The notes below the pieces were generated by a model. That model was not told the origin of the DNA. It was given only the letters and a program-made list of their open reading frames with translations, and ran no database searches. From Ascidiaceihabitans sp. (lineage in GTDB: Bacteria > Pseudomonadota > Alphaproteobacteria > Rhodobacterales > Rhodobacteraceae), in NCBI GenBank assembly GCA_029251465.1, contig JAQXDI010000052.1, positions 1 through 50,142 of the forward strand: a stretch of 50,142 nt of DNA, given 5' to 3'. Below, one piece after another: positions 17,441-26,193 of this stretch. A program made the translations under genes and the position numbers. Each line of letters starts with the position of its first letter. Position 1 is the stretch's first letter.

Positions 17441-19003
17441 ATGACGCTAAACACTGTTTCTGGCCAAACCGAACCCGCAAACACTGATTGGGGCCCGTTT
17501 GGCCGTCCATTGTTTGAAGACCCAAGCGTGCGCGCCTTGTCGCGTGTCGGGGTTGTCGATGTGGGATCAAACTCGGTTCGGTTGGTGGTGTTTGACGGCG
17601 CGGCCAGATCGCCCGCCTATTTTTACAACGAAAAGATCATGTGCGCCTTGGGGGCCGGCCTGTCTGAGACGGGTATTTTGAACCCAAGCGGGCGGGCGCG
17701 CGCGTTGTCCGCCTTGTTACGTTTCAAGCATTTGGCAGATAGCATGGGTCTGCCCGCACTTACAATCGTGGCCACGGCAGCGGTCCGGGATGCAAGTGAC
17801 GGACCTGATTTTTGCGCCGAAGTTCAAGCGCTTACCGGTTTGCGCATTTGGGTCGTCGACGGCAGAGAAGAGGCGCGGCTATCTGCCCAAGGCGTTCTGT
17901 TGGGGTGGCCTGGATCATACGGATTGGTCTGTGACATCGGCGGATCGTCAATGGAATTGGCCGAAATTTCGGATGGCCGCGTGGGCCGTCGCGTGACATC
18001 AAATCTTGGGCCGCTCAAGCTGACGGACATCAAGGGCGGCAAAAAAGGCCGGTCCGCACACATCAAACAAACCATGACTGAATTAGCGGACGCGATGGGC
18101 ACGCAAACCGATCGATTGTTCCTAGTGGGCGGGTCGTGGCGCGCGATTGCACGGGTCGACATGCACCGGCGCGGCTATCCTTTGCATGTTTTGCACGAGT
18201 ACCGGATGAGCCCGTCATCTGTTGTCAAAACCGCCAACTACATCGCTGAAAATGACACCGAAATTATCCGCGCGGCGTGCGGAATTTCTTCGGCGCGGAT
18301 GTCGCTGGTGCCTTTGGCCGCCGAGGTTTTGAAGCGGTTGGTCAAGACGTTCAAACCAAAAGACATCGCCGTCAGTAGCTACGGTATTCGCGAAGGGATG
18401 CTGTATGAACAGATGCCCCAACGCCTGCGGGACCGTGATCCGCTGATCGAATCCTGTCGCTTTTCCGAGGCCAAGGATGCGCGCCTGCCCGGCTTTGGCA
18501 AACGGCTGTACGACTTTATCTTGCCCTTGTTCAAATCCGAACCGGAGGCACGAAAACGCCTGATCCGCGCGGCGTGTTTGTTGCATGACGTCAGTTGGCG
18601 CGCGCATCCCGACTACCGCGCCGAGGTCTGTTTTGACAATTCGACCCGTGCCAATCTGGGGGGGCTGAAACACTCTGAACGGATATTTTTGGGGCTGGCG
18701 TTGCTGCACCGATATTCAAATTCACGTGGCAGTACCCGGTTTGACAACCTTGTTGATCTGATCGATCCCAAGATGCAGCTAGAGGCCGAAATTGTCGGCA
18801 AAGCCATGCGATTTGGTGCAATGTTGTGGCTGCAAAAAGGGGCGGAACGCGCTGATTTCAAATGGTTTCCAAAGAAGAAGCAACTAGAGTTGCGCCTGTC
18901 TGCGGATACAGCGCCACTTTATGGCGAGGTTGCAGAAGCACGGCTTCAGTCGCTGGCAAATTCCATGCAGGCCGAATTACAGGTCAAGATCAGCAAGAAA
19001 TAG
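17441..19003 (+). CDS. ppx: Exopolyphosphatase, Ppx/GppA family
   Basis: The 520-residue protein belongs to the ASKHA phosphatase fold. VVDVGSNSVRLVVFDG is phosphate-1 with the catalytic environment, TAAVRDASDG and DGREEARLSAQG follow, VCDIGGSSMELAEI is phosphate-2, and the C-terminal half resembles the HD-like domain (LLHDVSW). It removes terminal phosphate from polyphosphate and may also act on pppGpp. With ppk it forms a synthesis/degradation pair likely expressed together under phosphate control. AGGGGGAG precedes the chosen ATG; an in-frame start 16 codons earlier has no such site. Confidence 0.93.
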   Translation: MTLNTVSGQTEPANTDWGPFGRPLFEDPSVRALSRVGVVDVGSNSVRLVVFDGAARSPAYFYNEKIMCALGAGLSETGILNPSGRARALSALLRFKHLADSMGLPALTIVATAAVRDASDGPDFCAEVQALTGLRIWVVDGREEARLSAQGVLLGWPGSYGLVCDIGGSSMELAEISDGRVGRRVTSNLGPLKLTDIKGGKKGRSAHIKQTMTELADAMGTQTDRLFLVGGSWRAIARVDMHRRGYPLHVLHEYRMSPSSVVKTANYIAENDTEIIRAACGISSARMSLVPLAAEVLKRLVKTFKPKDIAVSSYGIREGMLYEQMPQRLRDRDPLIESCRFSEAKDARLPGFGKRLYDFILPLFKSEPEARKRLIRAACLLHDVSWRAHPDYRAEVCFDNSTRANLGGLKHSERIFLGLALLHRYSNSRGSTRFDNLVDLIDPKMQLEAEIVGKAMRFGAMLWLQKGAERADFKWFPKKKQLELRLSADTAPLYGEVAEARLQSLANSMQAELQVKISKK

Positions 19004-19006
19004 GCG

Positions 19007-19345
19007 TCAGATTTCTGTTTCGTCCATTGGGTTCGCGTCGGGTTTACGCCGGATGATGATATCGCCGTTTGGCAAAATTTCTGGTGCTTCGTAAACGCTC
19101 CAGTCGTCAACTTGGTCCATCAAATCACCTAGCGCAGGGCCCATCTGGGTCGCAAAATCTTGCAACGATGGGCCGACCTGTTCCGCAAAGCCTTGCAAGC
19201 CATCCATCGCCGGTTCGACCTCTTGCAACAGCCCCTCGAAAAACAGCTGAACGCCGCGTTCCATCAGCGACAAACCGTCGATTTCATCGGCCAGCGCGGG
19301 GGTGGCGGCGGACATCATAGCGATCAGGGTAATTGCATGTTTCAT
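19007..19345 (-). CDS. Small secreted hypothetical protein (Rhodobacterales type)
   Basis: This 112-residue protein has a signal peptide (MKHAITLIAMMSAATPALA), then an amphipathic helical region with repeated short units such as GLQGFAEQVGPSLQDFATQM. It ends in a conserved-looking tail VYEAPEILPNGDIIIRRKP. I have no function for it. It converges on ppx with only three bases between stops, and sits downstream of the phosphatase-family gene on its own strand, though separated from it. Confidence 0.7.
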   Translation of the reverse strand: MKHAITLIAMMSAATPALADEIDGLSLMERGVQLFFEGLLQEVEPAMDGLQGFAEQVGPSLQDFATQMGPALGDLMDQVDDWSVYEAPEILPNGDIIIRRKPDANPMDETEI

Positions 19346-19382
19346 CAGAACGATATGGGGCCTGTCGCGGAAATTTCAATTC

Positions 19383-20408
19383 CTACAGGTCGACATCCAA
19401 GGTCACCGGGAAATGATCTGACGCGGTCACCAAGGCATCACGCAGCTCCGGGCGTTTCCAACAATCGGGATCATCAAGAGGATGCCAAATACGCCACTGC
19501 GCGTCCTTGTTTTTGATTTCAGGCGACACCATCACGTAGTCAAGCAGGGCTTGTAGGAACCTTTTTTCCTGCCTGATCCAAAACCGCGAGGTCGTCGGCA
19601 TCGCCGCAAGTTTGCGCGACAACGCCATGCGTGCGTGCGGGTCGAACAATTGCGCTTGATCATCGCGACCCAATAAAATCTCGACCGAAGAGCGCCCGAA
19701 CAGATTTTCGTATTCATCCAGACCCGGACCGTCGTTCATATCGCCCATCACAATCAACGGCGTTCCCGCGTCAAGATGAGCGGAAATCCGTTGGCGCATC
19801 CAGATCGCTTGGGCCAGTTGCTTGCGACGGTTGGCGATGGAAAAGCGCATCACCTCGTCGCGATTTTCGGCACCTTGCGGGGCCTTGGATTTCAGATGCG
19901 CACCGATAATGTGAAATTCGAAACCGGATTTTGCGGTCATCCTCAGCTCTAGCGGCGGCTTGGAAAAGCGGACCAAATCTTCGGTCTCGTCCACGTCCAG
20001 ATCAATGCGAAACACACCGTCAAAACGCGGCGCATCACTCCCACCGGATTTGCCCACGATGACGCCTTGCGGGTCATGCGCGGCGCTGAGCACGTCGGGG
20101 TCATACAGCATCGCGATCTCTTGCTGCGTGTCGTTGCTAAATCCCATCACAGCCTTGCGGGCGCGCAGATCAAAATGCGCTGCAAAGGTTTCGAGCGCGG
20201 CAACTGTGTCGCGTTTGCGATTGTGATCCGGGGCTTCGATGATCATCACGGCGTCTGCGTCCATCGCGCCAAAGACAACGCCCAAAGCCTGCGTTTGCTG
20301 CGCACGTGTAATGTTGTAGCGCGCCGACCAGCCACCATCCATCAAAAGCGCGCCCTCGTCATCGAACAGGCTGTTCATCCATTCGACGTTGTAGGTGGCA
20401 AGGCGCAT
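19383..20408 (-). CDS. Endonuclease/exonuclease/phosphatase family protein
   Basis: The 341-residue protein has the signature strands and catalytic residues of the EEP fold in order: MRLATYNVEWMNS (Asn6), VMIIEAPD (metal-binding Glu), FEFHIIGAHLKSK, LIVMGDMNDGPG (Asp/Asn pair), and SDHFPVTLDVDL (terminal Asp-His). The fold covers DNA repair nucleases, phosphodiesterases and phosphatases, and there is no signal peptide, so a cytoplasmic hydrolase is expected with unknown substrate. Its ATG overlaps the stop of the preceding DjlA-like gene by one base, indicating an operon. Confidence 0.85.
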   Translation of the reverse strand: MRLATYNVEWMNSLFDDEGALLMDGGWSARYNITRAQQTQALGVVFGAMDADAVMIIEAPDHNRKRDTVAALETFAAHFDLRARKAVMGFSNDTQQEIAMLYDPDVLSAAHDPQGVIVGKSGGSDAPRFDGVFRIDLDVDETEDLVRFSKPPLELRMTAKSGFEFHIIGAHLKSKAPQGAENRDEVMRFSIANRRKQLAQAIWMRQRISAHLDAGTPLIVMGDMNDGPGLDEYENLFGRSSVEILLGRDDQAQLFDPHARMALSRKLAAMPTTSRFWIRQEKRFLQALLDYVMVSPEIKNKDAQWRIWHPLDDPDCWKRPELRDALVTASDHFPVTLDVDL

Positions 20409-21088
20409 CAGGCGGCCCCGCTTTGGATGTCTTCCCACGCGCGGTTGATGTCGACCAAGCGTTTGACGGCAAGTTGCACTGCTTCTTCTGGCACACCGCG
20501 GGCGACCATTGCATCGGGGTGGTTTTCGCGCACCAACTTGCGCCACGCTGCGCGAATGTCATCAGCAGCCATTTCCGGCGTCACCCCTAAAACCGTGTAG
20601 GGGTCGGTTTCAGCATCTGGCACAAACCGCGCGCGCAATGCTTTGAATTCCGGGGCCCCGACTTCGAAAATCTCGGCGACGCGTTCTAGAAATGCGTCCT
20701 CGTTGGGGTGGTAAAACCCGTCAGCCATTGCGATGTGGAACAACCCTTCCATCAAATCACCCAGCGTGTGTGGATCGCCTGCGAACATCGACTGAATGCG
20801 GGCGGCGTATTCTTCGAAGCCGGCAACGTCCTGACGCGCCAGATTGAACACGCGCGCGGCCCCTGCTTCGTCCGCCGCGGCGATGTGGAACACTTCGCGA
20901 AAGGCCGTCACCTCGTCGCGGGTCACCTGCCCGTCGGCCTTGGCCATCTTGGCCCCCAGCGCGATCACGGCAATTGCAAACGCCACACTGCGGTCAGGTC
21001 GCGTGCGTGATTTTTCAAAAACGCTCGACAATCCCTCGCCAGAGGTGAGCGCAGCAAGAGCTTCGGTGATGCGGGTCCAAATCGACAT
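20408..21088 (-). CDS. TerB-J-domain protein (DjlA-like)
   Basis: The 226-residue protein combines an N-terminal TerB-type helical domain (AFAIAVIALGAKMAKADGQVTRDEV, then a second half GLFHIAMADGFYHPNEDAFL with the usual acidic pattern) with a C-terminal J domain. The J domain has DPYTVLGV, AAWRKLVRENHPD with HPD at 190-192, and INRAWEDIQ. This is the arrangement of DjlA without its N-terminal membrane helix. J domains stimulate DnaK; the client is unknown. The ATG chosen is two codons inside the open frame, which starts with GTG. Confidence 0.85.
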   Translation of the reverse strand: MSIWTRITEALAALTSGEGLSSVFEKSRTRPDRSVAFAIAVIALGAKMAKADGQVTRDEVTAFREVFHIAAADEAGAARVFNLARQDVAGFEEYAARIQSMFAGDPHTLGDLMEGLFHIAMADGFYHPNEDAFLERVAEIFEVGAPEFKALRARFVPDAETDPYTVLGVTPEMAADDIRAAWRKLVRENHPDAMVARGVPEEAVQLAVKRLVDINRAWEDIQSGAA

Positions 21089-21119
21089 GCGCACATCTTA
21101 GCGGGTGGCGCAGGAAGTG

Positions 21120-21608
21120 TCAGTGGGCGTTTTGCAAGATTTTCTGCATCAGCACCAAATCATGCCAGTCGCCGTTTTTGCGACCAGCCTGTTCAATCAC
21201 GCCAACATTTTGAAAATCAATCGTTTTGTGGAATGCTATTGCACTAGAATTGGTGCCACTGATCGCGCCCACCATCACGTGATGACCTGCAACAATCGCC
21301 GCAGACATTAATGCATGCATCAAGTGCGATCCCAACCCGTTACCCTGCGCGGATGTATGCAAATAAACGGTATGTTCAACTGTATGCGCATATCCGGGGC
21401 CACCGCGAAACGGGCCAACAAGGGCAAAACCAGCGAATGCGCCGTTGTGTTGCGCGACATGAACCAATCGGGCTGTGTCGGCAATGATCTGCCGGATTTC
21501 GTCTTCGGTCTTCGGGATCGTCGTGAATGTAATCGAGGTGTCCTCGATGATGTTATTCCACAATGCTGTGATCGCGGATGCATCGCTGGCGTTGGCGGTT
21601 CGGATCAC
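21120..21608 (-). CDS. GNAT acetyltransferase, phosphinothricin acetyltransferase-like
   Basis: The 162-residue protein begins IRTANASDASAITALWNNIIEDTS and contains EHTVYLHTSAQGNGLGSHLMHAL. In this segment the Q-x-x-G-L-G element is the acetyl-CoA pyrophosphate-binding loop. The pattern GAISGTNSSAIAFHKTIDFQNVG, GRKNGDWHDLVLMQKIL is typical of the Pat/MnaT subgroup that acetylates phosphinothricin-like amines or methionine derivatives; the true substrate is unknown. I place the start at a GTG that overlaps the stop of the VOC gene (GTGA), because the upstream extension is Arg-rich and unlike the family. Confidence 0.82.
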   Translation of the reverse strand: MIRTANASDASAITALWNNIIEDTSITFTTIPKTEDEIRQIIADTARLVHVAQHNGAFAGFALVGPFRGGPGYAHTVEHTVYLHTSAQGNGLGSHLMHALMSAAIVAGHHVMVGAISGTNSSAIAFHKTIDFQNVGVIEQAGRKNGDWHDLVLMQKILQNAH

Positions 21609-22213
21609 AACAGGCGCGGCCCGTGCGGCGTATCGAATTCGGCGCGCATTCCGCATGCGCCTACTTCATACGCGATCCGGTCATCGCTGAGCGCTTTGCC
21701 AAGGTGATTGGCCAAATCATCGGCCTGCGGGTGTGATACTGTCAAACGCTTCAACCGGCACCCGGACGGAGCCAACCGCGTCGCCGGATGATCGGATGTG
21801 TTCCAGCGGATCAACGCCGGACACAGATTGTCGAACGGCAGCAGACCACTGTCCGGCACCACCATGTCCCAACGTAAATCGCCCCTCTGCAAGGCGACCG
21901 GAGTACCGATCCCGTCCGGCATCAAGGCCATGTCGTGGGGCAAATCATCAGTGCGGCAAATCCAATTCGTCAGCTGTGCAGGGCCCTTGAACTGATCCAG
22001 ATTGAACCACCGTGGTTGATCCGGAATTGCCGCATCTGGATTGATTGCAATCGCCTCTAGATACAGTCCGTCCTCTAGACCCACCAGTGTGTTATGCGTG
22101 TGAAACACCGCGTGCGCGCCACCGGGCTGCATTTTGACGCCAAGCGCGTCTTCAACAAAAGCTGTGGCCTCGGCCAAAGTTCTGCCAGATACCGCCAAAT
22201 GATCTAACAACAT
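21605..22213 (-). CDS. VOC/glyoxalase-like domain protein
   Basis: The 202-residue protein starts MLLDHLAVSGRTLAEATAFVEDALGV, a pattern shared by glyoxalase-like domain proteins, followed by GGAHAVFHTHNTLVGLEDGLYLEAIAI. In this class the first His and the later Glu line the metal-like site. The C-terminal half repeats the fold less clearly. A ring-cleavage or lyase reaction cannot be assigned. AAAGGA precedes the ATG; 38 further open codons upstream are not used. It is coupled by a four-base overlap to the acetyltransferase gene. Confidence 0.78.
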   Translation of the reverse strand: MLLDHLAVSGRTLAEATAFVEDALGVKMQPGGAHAVFHTHNTLVGLEDGLYLEAIAINPDAAIPDQPRWFNLDQFKGPAQLTNWICRTDDLPHDMALMPDGIGTPVALQRGDLRWDMVVPDSGLLPFDNLCPALIRWNTSDHPATRLAPSGCRLKRLTVSHPQADDLANHLGKALSDDRIAYEVGACGMRAEFDTPHGPRLL

Positions 22214-22510
22214 TATCTGTCCTTTGTGTTCGTCCCCTTTGAACAGCATTGCAGCAAAATTGAAAAAGTACGAGAGGCCTTGGGATTTGTGGCAAGGGAA
22301 CGCAACAGGTGCCCAATTACCATGCAATTGGGCGGCGCGTATTTAAGGCGAGCTACAAAAAGCGCTATCGTGAGAGCCTAAGCCTGGCACCAACTGACAC
22401 AAAACCGAACATCATTCGATGAGAAACAATTCCGTCTGGTGGCTTTCGGATTCCGAAATCTTTACGAAAAAATTCCCGTAAATAACTGTAAAAAAAAACC
22501 ATTTCCAAAA

Positions 22511-22548
22511 TAGAATGAACACTAACATTCTACGTGTTGTTGAATGTT
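22511..22548 (+). repeat. Overlapping inverted repeats TAGAATG / CATTCTA / GAATGTT
   Basis: TAGAATG (22511-22517) pairs perfectly with CATTCTA (22526-22532). AACATTC (22524-22530) pairs perfectly with GAATGTT (22542-22548). Three half-sites of alternating orientation just upstream of the sigma-54-like element look like an activator-binding array. Confidence 0.5.
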
Positions 22549-22567
22549 GACAGCGCAGGGGTCTGGA

Positions 22568-22583
22568 TGGCACGGTTTGTGCA
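22568..22583 (+). promoter_or_regulatory. Sigma-54-type (-24/-12) promoter candidate
   Basis: TGGCACGGTTTGTGCA matches TGGCACG-N4-TTGCA with a single mismatch and the correct ten-base gap between the invariant GG and GC. It is about 95 bases before the first tail-collar ATG, leaving a leader of roughly 80 bases. RpoN dependence is inferred from the motif alone. Confidence 0.55.
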
Positions 22584-22678
22584 TGGTTCGTAACGATTAA
22601 TTAAACTCAAACTTATTTGCAGGGCAAACGCCCAAAATTTATTAGGCTTTTGCTCCCTGACAAACAGGGAAACATAAA

Positions 22679-23287
22679 ATGACAAAACTCAAAACTCTAA
22701 GTTTGAGCGGAATGGCAGCGTCTGCTGTACTTGCGCTCGGCTTAAGTGCGGCACCGCAATCTGCCGCCGCACAAAGCTACACAGGCGAAATTTTTCCAGT
22801 TGGGTTCAATTTTTGCCCCCGGACGACAGCCGCTTTGGACGGACAACTTTTGGCGATCTCAAGCAATCAAGCGCTGTTTTCGCTATTAGGTACGACGTAC
22901 GGCGGCGATGGTCGCGTAACATTTGCGTTGCCTGACATGCGCGGTCGCACGACAATGCAACACGGCAATGGCCCTGGCCTTTCAACCCGTCTTTTGGGTC
23001 AACGTGGCGGCGACACATTGCTTTATGCAAACGTCAATAATCTGCCTGCACATTCCCACCCAGTTGGCGCTGTCATGCAAACTGGCGACAAACGCGGACC
23101 CGGGACTGATTTCTATGCGATCCCTTCGGATGACGCGCTGACCTTCACTGACGGGCCTGCGGATGTTGTCATGGATCCCGCGATGATCCAGTCAACGGGC
23201 AGCAGCCAGCCGCTCCAGATTGCACAACCGTTTTTGGCGGTGAACTGGTGCATTTCGATGTTCGGTATTTTCCCATCGCGGTCATGA
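22679..23287 (+). CDS. Secreted phage-tail-collar-domain protein, paralogue 1
   Basis: The 202-residue protein has a signal peptide (after MTKLKTLSLSGMAASAV, ending in AAAQS) and a tail-collar (Microcystin-dependent protein-like) domain. GEIFPVGFNFCPR opens it, LLAISSNQALFSLLGTTYGGDGR and FALPDMRGRTTMQHGNGPG follow, and LPAHSHPVGAV and PFLAVNWCISMFGIFPSRS close it. Such domains are best known from phage tail fibres, but free-standing exported versions occur in many bacteria and their function is unsettled. Cys residues in FCPR and NWC could pair. No phage genes flank it. It shares most motifs with the next gene, so the pair arose by duplication. Confidence 0.88.
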   Translation: MTKLKTLSLSGMAASAVLALGLSAAPQSAAAQSYTGEIFPVGFNFCPRTTAALDGQLLAISSNQALFSLLGTTYGGDGRVTFALPDMRGRTTMQHGNGPGLSTRLLGQRGGDTLLYANVNNLPAHSHPVGAVMQTGDKRGPGTDFYAIPSDDALTFTDGPADVVMDPAMIQSTGSSQPLQIAQPFLAVNWCISMFGIFPSRS

Positions 23288-23395
23288 TTTTGGATTTGCG
23301 CAACTGCCACGGGCGGCTGCGCAAGAGCATTTTTACCTCACAGACTTTCAAGGCGAACACTCGATTTACGCTCTTGAACCACAAGGAACTAAATT

Positions 23396-24010
23396 ATGAA
23401 AATTTCTGTTAAAACATTGATTGACGGCGCAAAAATTGCGGCTGTCGCGACATTGGGCATGATGGCGGCCCCGCAATCTGCGTCCGCTCAATCATATTAC
23501 ATCGGCCAGCTTGTGCCAGGTGGGTACAATTTCTGCCCACGCGGGTCGCTCGCAGCGGACGGACAAATTTTGGCTATTTCGTCCAACTCGGCGCTGTTTT
23601 CCCTGATCGGTACGATTTATGGCGGCGACGGGCGTACATCAATGCAGCTGCCTGATCTGCGTGGCCGCGCGCCGCTACATGCTGGCAACGGACCGGGCCT
23701 GACATCCCGCCCTCTTGGCCAAAAAGGCGGTGCTGAAACAGTAACCATGACAACGGCCACAATGCCCTCGCACAATCACTTGGTCGGTGCCCGTAACAAA
23801 CGTGGCGACAAACGCGGCCCGGGGACAGATTTTCCGGCACCATCAAGCGTCACAGAGCAAAGCCTGTACTCTGAAGGTCCGGAAGACGTAACAATGGATC
23901 CCGAAATGATTCAAAACACCGGCAGTGGTCTACCGATGCAAATCATGAACCCATTTTTGGCCATTCAGTGGTGCATTGTGACCGAAGGTGTTTATCCATC
24001 ACGCAGCTAA
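23396..24010 (+). CDS. Secreted phage-tail-collar-domain protein, paralogue 2
   Basis: This 204-residue protein parallels its upstream neighbour along its whole length. It has a signal peptide ending near SASAQS, GYNFCPRGSLAADGQILAIS, ALFSLIGTIYGGDGRTSMQL, PDLRGRAPLHAGNGPGL, the shared GDKRGPGTDF and MDPEMIQNTGSG blocks, and a C-terminal FLAIQWCI...YPSRS. It begins 108 bases after paralogue 1 behind AAGGA and is closed by a strong terminator, so the two probably share a transcript. The middle loop (residues about 120-165) differs most between the copies. Confidence 0.88.
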   Translation: MKISVKTLIDGAKIAAVATLGMMAAPQSASAQSYYIGQLVPGGYNFCPRGSLAADGQILAISSNSALFSLIGTIYGGDGRTSMQLPDLRGRAPLHAGNGPGLTSRPLGQKGGAETVTMTTATMPSHNHLVGARNKRGDKRGPGTDFPAPSSVTEQSLYSEGPEDVTMDPEMIQNTGSGLPMQIMNPFLAIQWCIVTEGVYPSRS

Positions 24011-24033
24011 TCCGGCGGATCAAAACATGTTTG

Positions 24034-24062
24034 AGGGGCCCCATTGCAGGGCCCCTTTTTTT
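24034..24062 (+). terminator. Intrinsic terminator of the tail-collar pair
   Basis: AGGGGCCC and GGGCCCCT form an eight-pair stem with a seven-base loop, followed by seven T. It lies between the second collar gene and the convergent mutase gene. Confidence 0.9.
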
Positions 24063-24063
24063 G

Positions 24064-26193
24064 TCACTTACGTGTTGTGCGAATGATGTCGAGGATTTCT
24101 GACGCCGCAATTGGAATATTTGTACCCGGCCCAAAGATCGCTTTGACTCCATTGTCGTACAGATACTGATAGTCCTGCTGCGGGATGACCCCGCCACAGA
24201 TCACGATGATGTCTTCGGCACCCGCGTCCTTTAGGGCTTGGACCAATTGCGGTGCCAGCGTTTTGTGACCCGCTGCCTGGCTGGAAATACCAATCACGTG
24301 CACGTCGTTGTCGACCGCGTCTTGGGCTGCTTCGGCTGGCGTTTGAAACAACGGCCCCACGTCCACGTCAAACCCGATGTCCGCAAAGGCCGTCGCGATA
24401 ACTTTTGCACCGCGATCGTGCCCATCTTGCCCCATTTTGACGACCAGCATACGCGGGCGGCGGCCCTCATCTTCGGCGAAATCCTCAACCGATTTCTGGA
24501 TCGCGGCAAAGCCTGCGTCGCCTTCGTATGCAGCGCCATAAACGCCGGCGAGGGTCTTTACTTCGGCGCGGTGACGCCCGAAAACTTTTTCCATCGCCAT
24601 ACTGATTTCTCCTACGGTTGCGCGCGCGCGCGCGGCTTCGACGGCAGCTTCTAACAAGTTGCCGCCTTCGGTCGCGCAGCGGGTGATGTTTGCCAAAGAC
24701 GCCTCGCATGCGGCAGTGTCGCGGCTGGCGCGGATGCTTTCGAGGCGGGCAATCTGGCTGGTGCGCACGGCATCGTTGTCGATATCCAAAATGTCGATCG
24801 GATCTTCTTTGTCGAGCCGGTATTTGTTGACGCCCACAATGACTTCACGGCCGCGATCGATGTTGGCCTGACGGGTCGCTGCGGCTTCTTCGATCCGAAG
24901 TTTGGGCATGCCAGACGCCACCGCCTTGGTCATGCCGCCCATTTCCTCGACTTCGCCGATCAGCTTCCATGCGGCTTCGGCCAAATCATGCGTCAGCTTT
25001 TCGACATAATAAGAACCAGCAAGCGGGTCGACCACGTTGGTCACACCGGTCTCTTCTTGCAAAATCAACTGCGTATTACGAGCAATCCGCGCGCTAAAAT
25101 CAGTGGGCAAAGCGATGGCTTCGTCCAGTGCATTGGTGTGCAACGACTGGGTGCCACCAAGGGCCGCGGCCATGGCTTCGTAGGCGGTGCGCACAACATT
25201 GTTGTAGGGATCCTGTTCCTGCAAAGACACGCCAGAGGTTTGGCAGTGGGTGCGCAGCATGCTGGACTTCGGGTTCTTGGGCTCGAATTCTTCCATAATG
25301 CGGTGCCACAACAGGCGGGCGGCGCGCAGTTTGGATGCTTCCATGAAAAAGTTCATGCCGATGGCAAAAAAGAACGACAAGCGCCCTGCGAATTTGTCCA
25401 CATCCATGCCAGCAGCAATCGCGGCCCGCACGTATTCGCGACCATCCGCCAACGTAAACGCCAGTTCTTGGACCAAGTTCGCGCCAGCCTCTTGCATGTG
25501 GTAGCCAGAAATCGAGATCGAGTTGAATTTCGGCATGCCATCAGATGTGTATTCGATGATGTCAGACACGATCCGCATCGAGGGTTCAGGCGGATAAATA
25601 TAGGTATTGCGCACCATAAATTCTTTGAGAATATCGTTCTGAATTGTGCCCGCGAGCACCGATTTGTCGTGCCCTTGTTCTTCTCCAGCCACGATAAAAC
25701 TGGCCAAAATCGGGATCACCGCGCCGTTCATCGTCATGGAAACCGACACTTTGCCGAGCGGGATGCCGTCAAACAGGATCTTCATGTCCTCGACACTGTC
25801 GATCGCCACGCCGGCCTTGCCGACATCACCAACAACACGTTCGTGATCGCTGTCGTAACCCCGGTGCGTGGCCAGATCAAACGCAACCGAAACGCCCTGT
25901 TGGCCAGCGGCCAAGCCACGACGGTAAAACGCATTAGACTCTTCGGCTGTAGAAAAGCCCGCGTATTGGCGGATCGTCCATGGGCGCCCTGCGTACATCG
26001 TGGCCTTAACGCCGCGCGTATACGGTGGTTCGCCCGAAATCGAACCCAAGTGGGTCACATCTGCCAAATCGTCTTTGGTATAGATCGGCTGAACGTCGAT
26101 CCCTTCCAGCGTCTTCCATGTCAGATCTTCGACGGGGCGACCGCGCAATTCGCCCTCAGCTAGGCTGCGCCATGTGTCTTTCTTGGATGTCAT
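24064..26193 (-). CDS. scpA: Methylmalonyl-CoA mutase (adenosylcobalamin-dependent)
   Basis: The 709-residue single-chain enzyme interconverts (R)-methylmalonyl-CoA and succinyl-CoA, the last step of propionyl-CoA assimilation. The N-terminal TIM barrel has [34 protein letters not shown] and [19 protein letters not shown]. The C-terminal B12-binding domain has [12 protein letters not shown] (DxHxxG lower-ligand motif), GPLFQTP and [18 protein letters not shown] precedes the chosen ATG, eight codons inside the open frame. Its 5' end overlaps the sulfotransferase-like gene by 38 bases. The carboxylase subunits are further upstream on the same strand. Confidence 0.97.
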   Translation of the reverse strand: MTSKKDTWRSLAEGELRGRPVEDLTWKTLEGIDVQPIYTKDDLADVTHLGSISGEPPYTRGVKATMYAGRPWTIRQYAGFSTAEESNAFYRRGLAAGQQGVSVAFDLATHRGYDSDHERVVGDVGKAGVAIDSVEDMKILFDGIPLGKVSVSMTMNGAVIPILASFIVAGEEQGHDKSVLAGTIQNDILKEFMVRNTYIYPPEPSMRIVSDIIEYTSDGMPKFNSISISGYHMQEAGANLVQELAFTLADGREYVRAAIAAGMDVDKFAGRLSFFFAIGMNFFMEASKLRAARLLWHRIMEEFEPKNPKSSMLRTHCQTSGVSLQEQDPYNNVVRTAYEAMAAALGGTQSLHTNALDEAIALPTDFSARIARNTQLILQEETGVTNVVDPLAGSYYVEKLTHDLAEAAWKLIGEVEEMGGMTKAVASGMPKLRIEEAAATRQANIDRGREVIVGVNKYRLDKEDPIDILDIDNDAVRTSQIARLESIRASRDTAACEASLANITRCATEGGNLLEAAVEAARARATVGEISMAMEKVFGRHRAEVKTLAGVYGAAYEGDAGFAAIQKSVEDFAEDEGRRPRMLVVKMGQDGHDRGAKVIATAFADIGFDVDVGPLFQTPAEAAQDAVDNDVHVIGISSQAAGHKTLAPQLVQALKDAGAEDIIVICGGVIPQQDYQYLYDNGVKAIFGPGTNIPIAASEILDIIRTTRK

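Larger units (their letters stand above)
22214..22678. other. Long AT-rich intergenic regulatory region
   Basis: This 465-base gap precedes the tail-collar genes and diverges from the VOC gene. It has no credible gene. It holds A-tracts around 22470-22500, a cluster of GAATG/CATTC inverted repeats and a sigma-54-like element, listed separately. The leader also contains small hairpins, for example GGGC...GCCC at 22622-22633 and ccctgacaaacaggg at 22656-22670. Confidence 0.6.

Noticed and set aside
22679..24010. The tail-collar pair as part of a prophage
   Set aside because: Both proteins have signal peptides and no structural, packaging, integrase or lysis gene is near them.
24988..26163. A 391-codon plus-strand frame opposite methylmalonyl-CoA mutase
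   Set aside because: It is a codon-usage shadow of a highly conserved mutase and does not resemble any protein.
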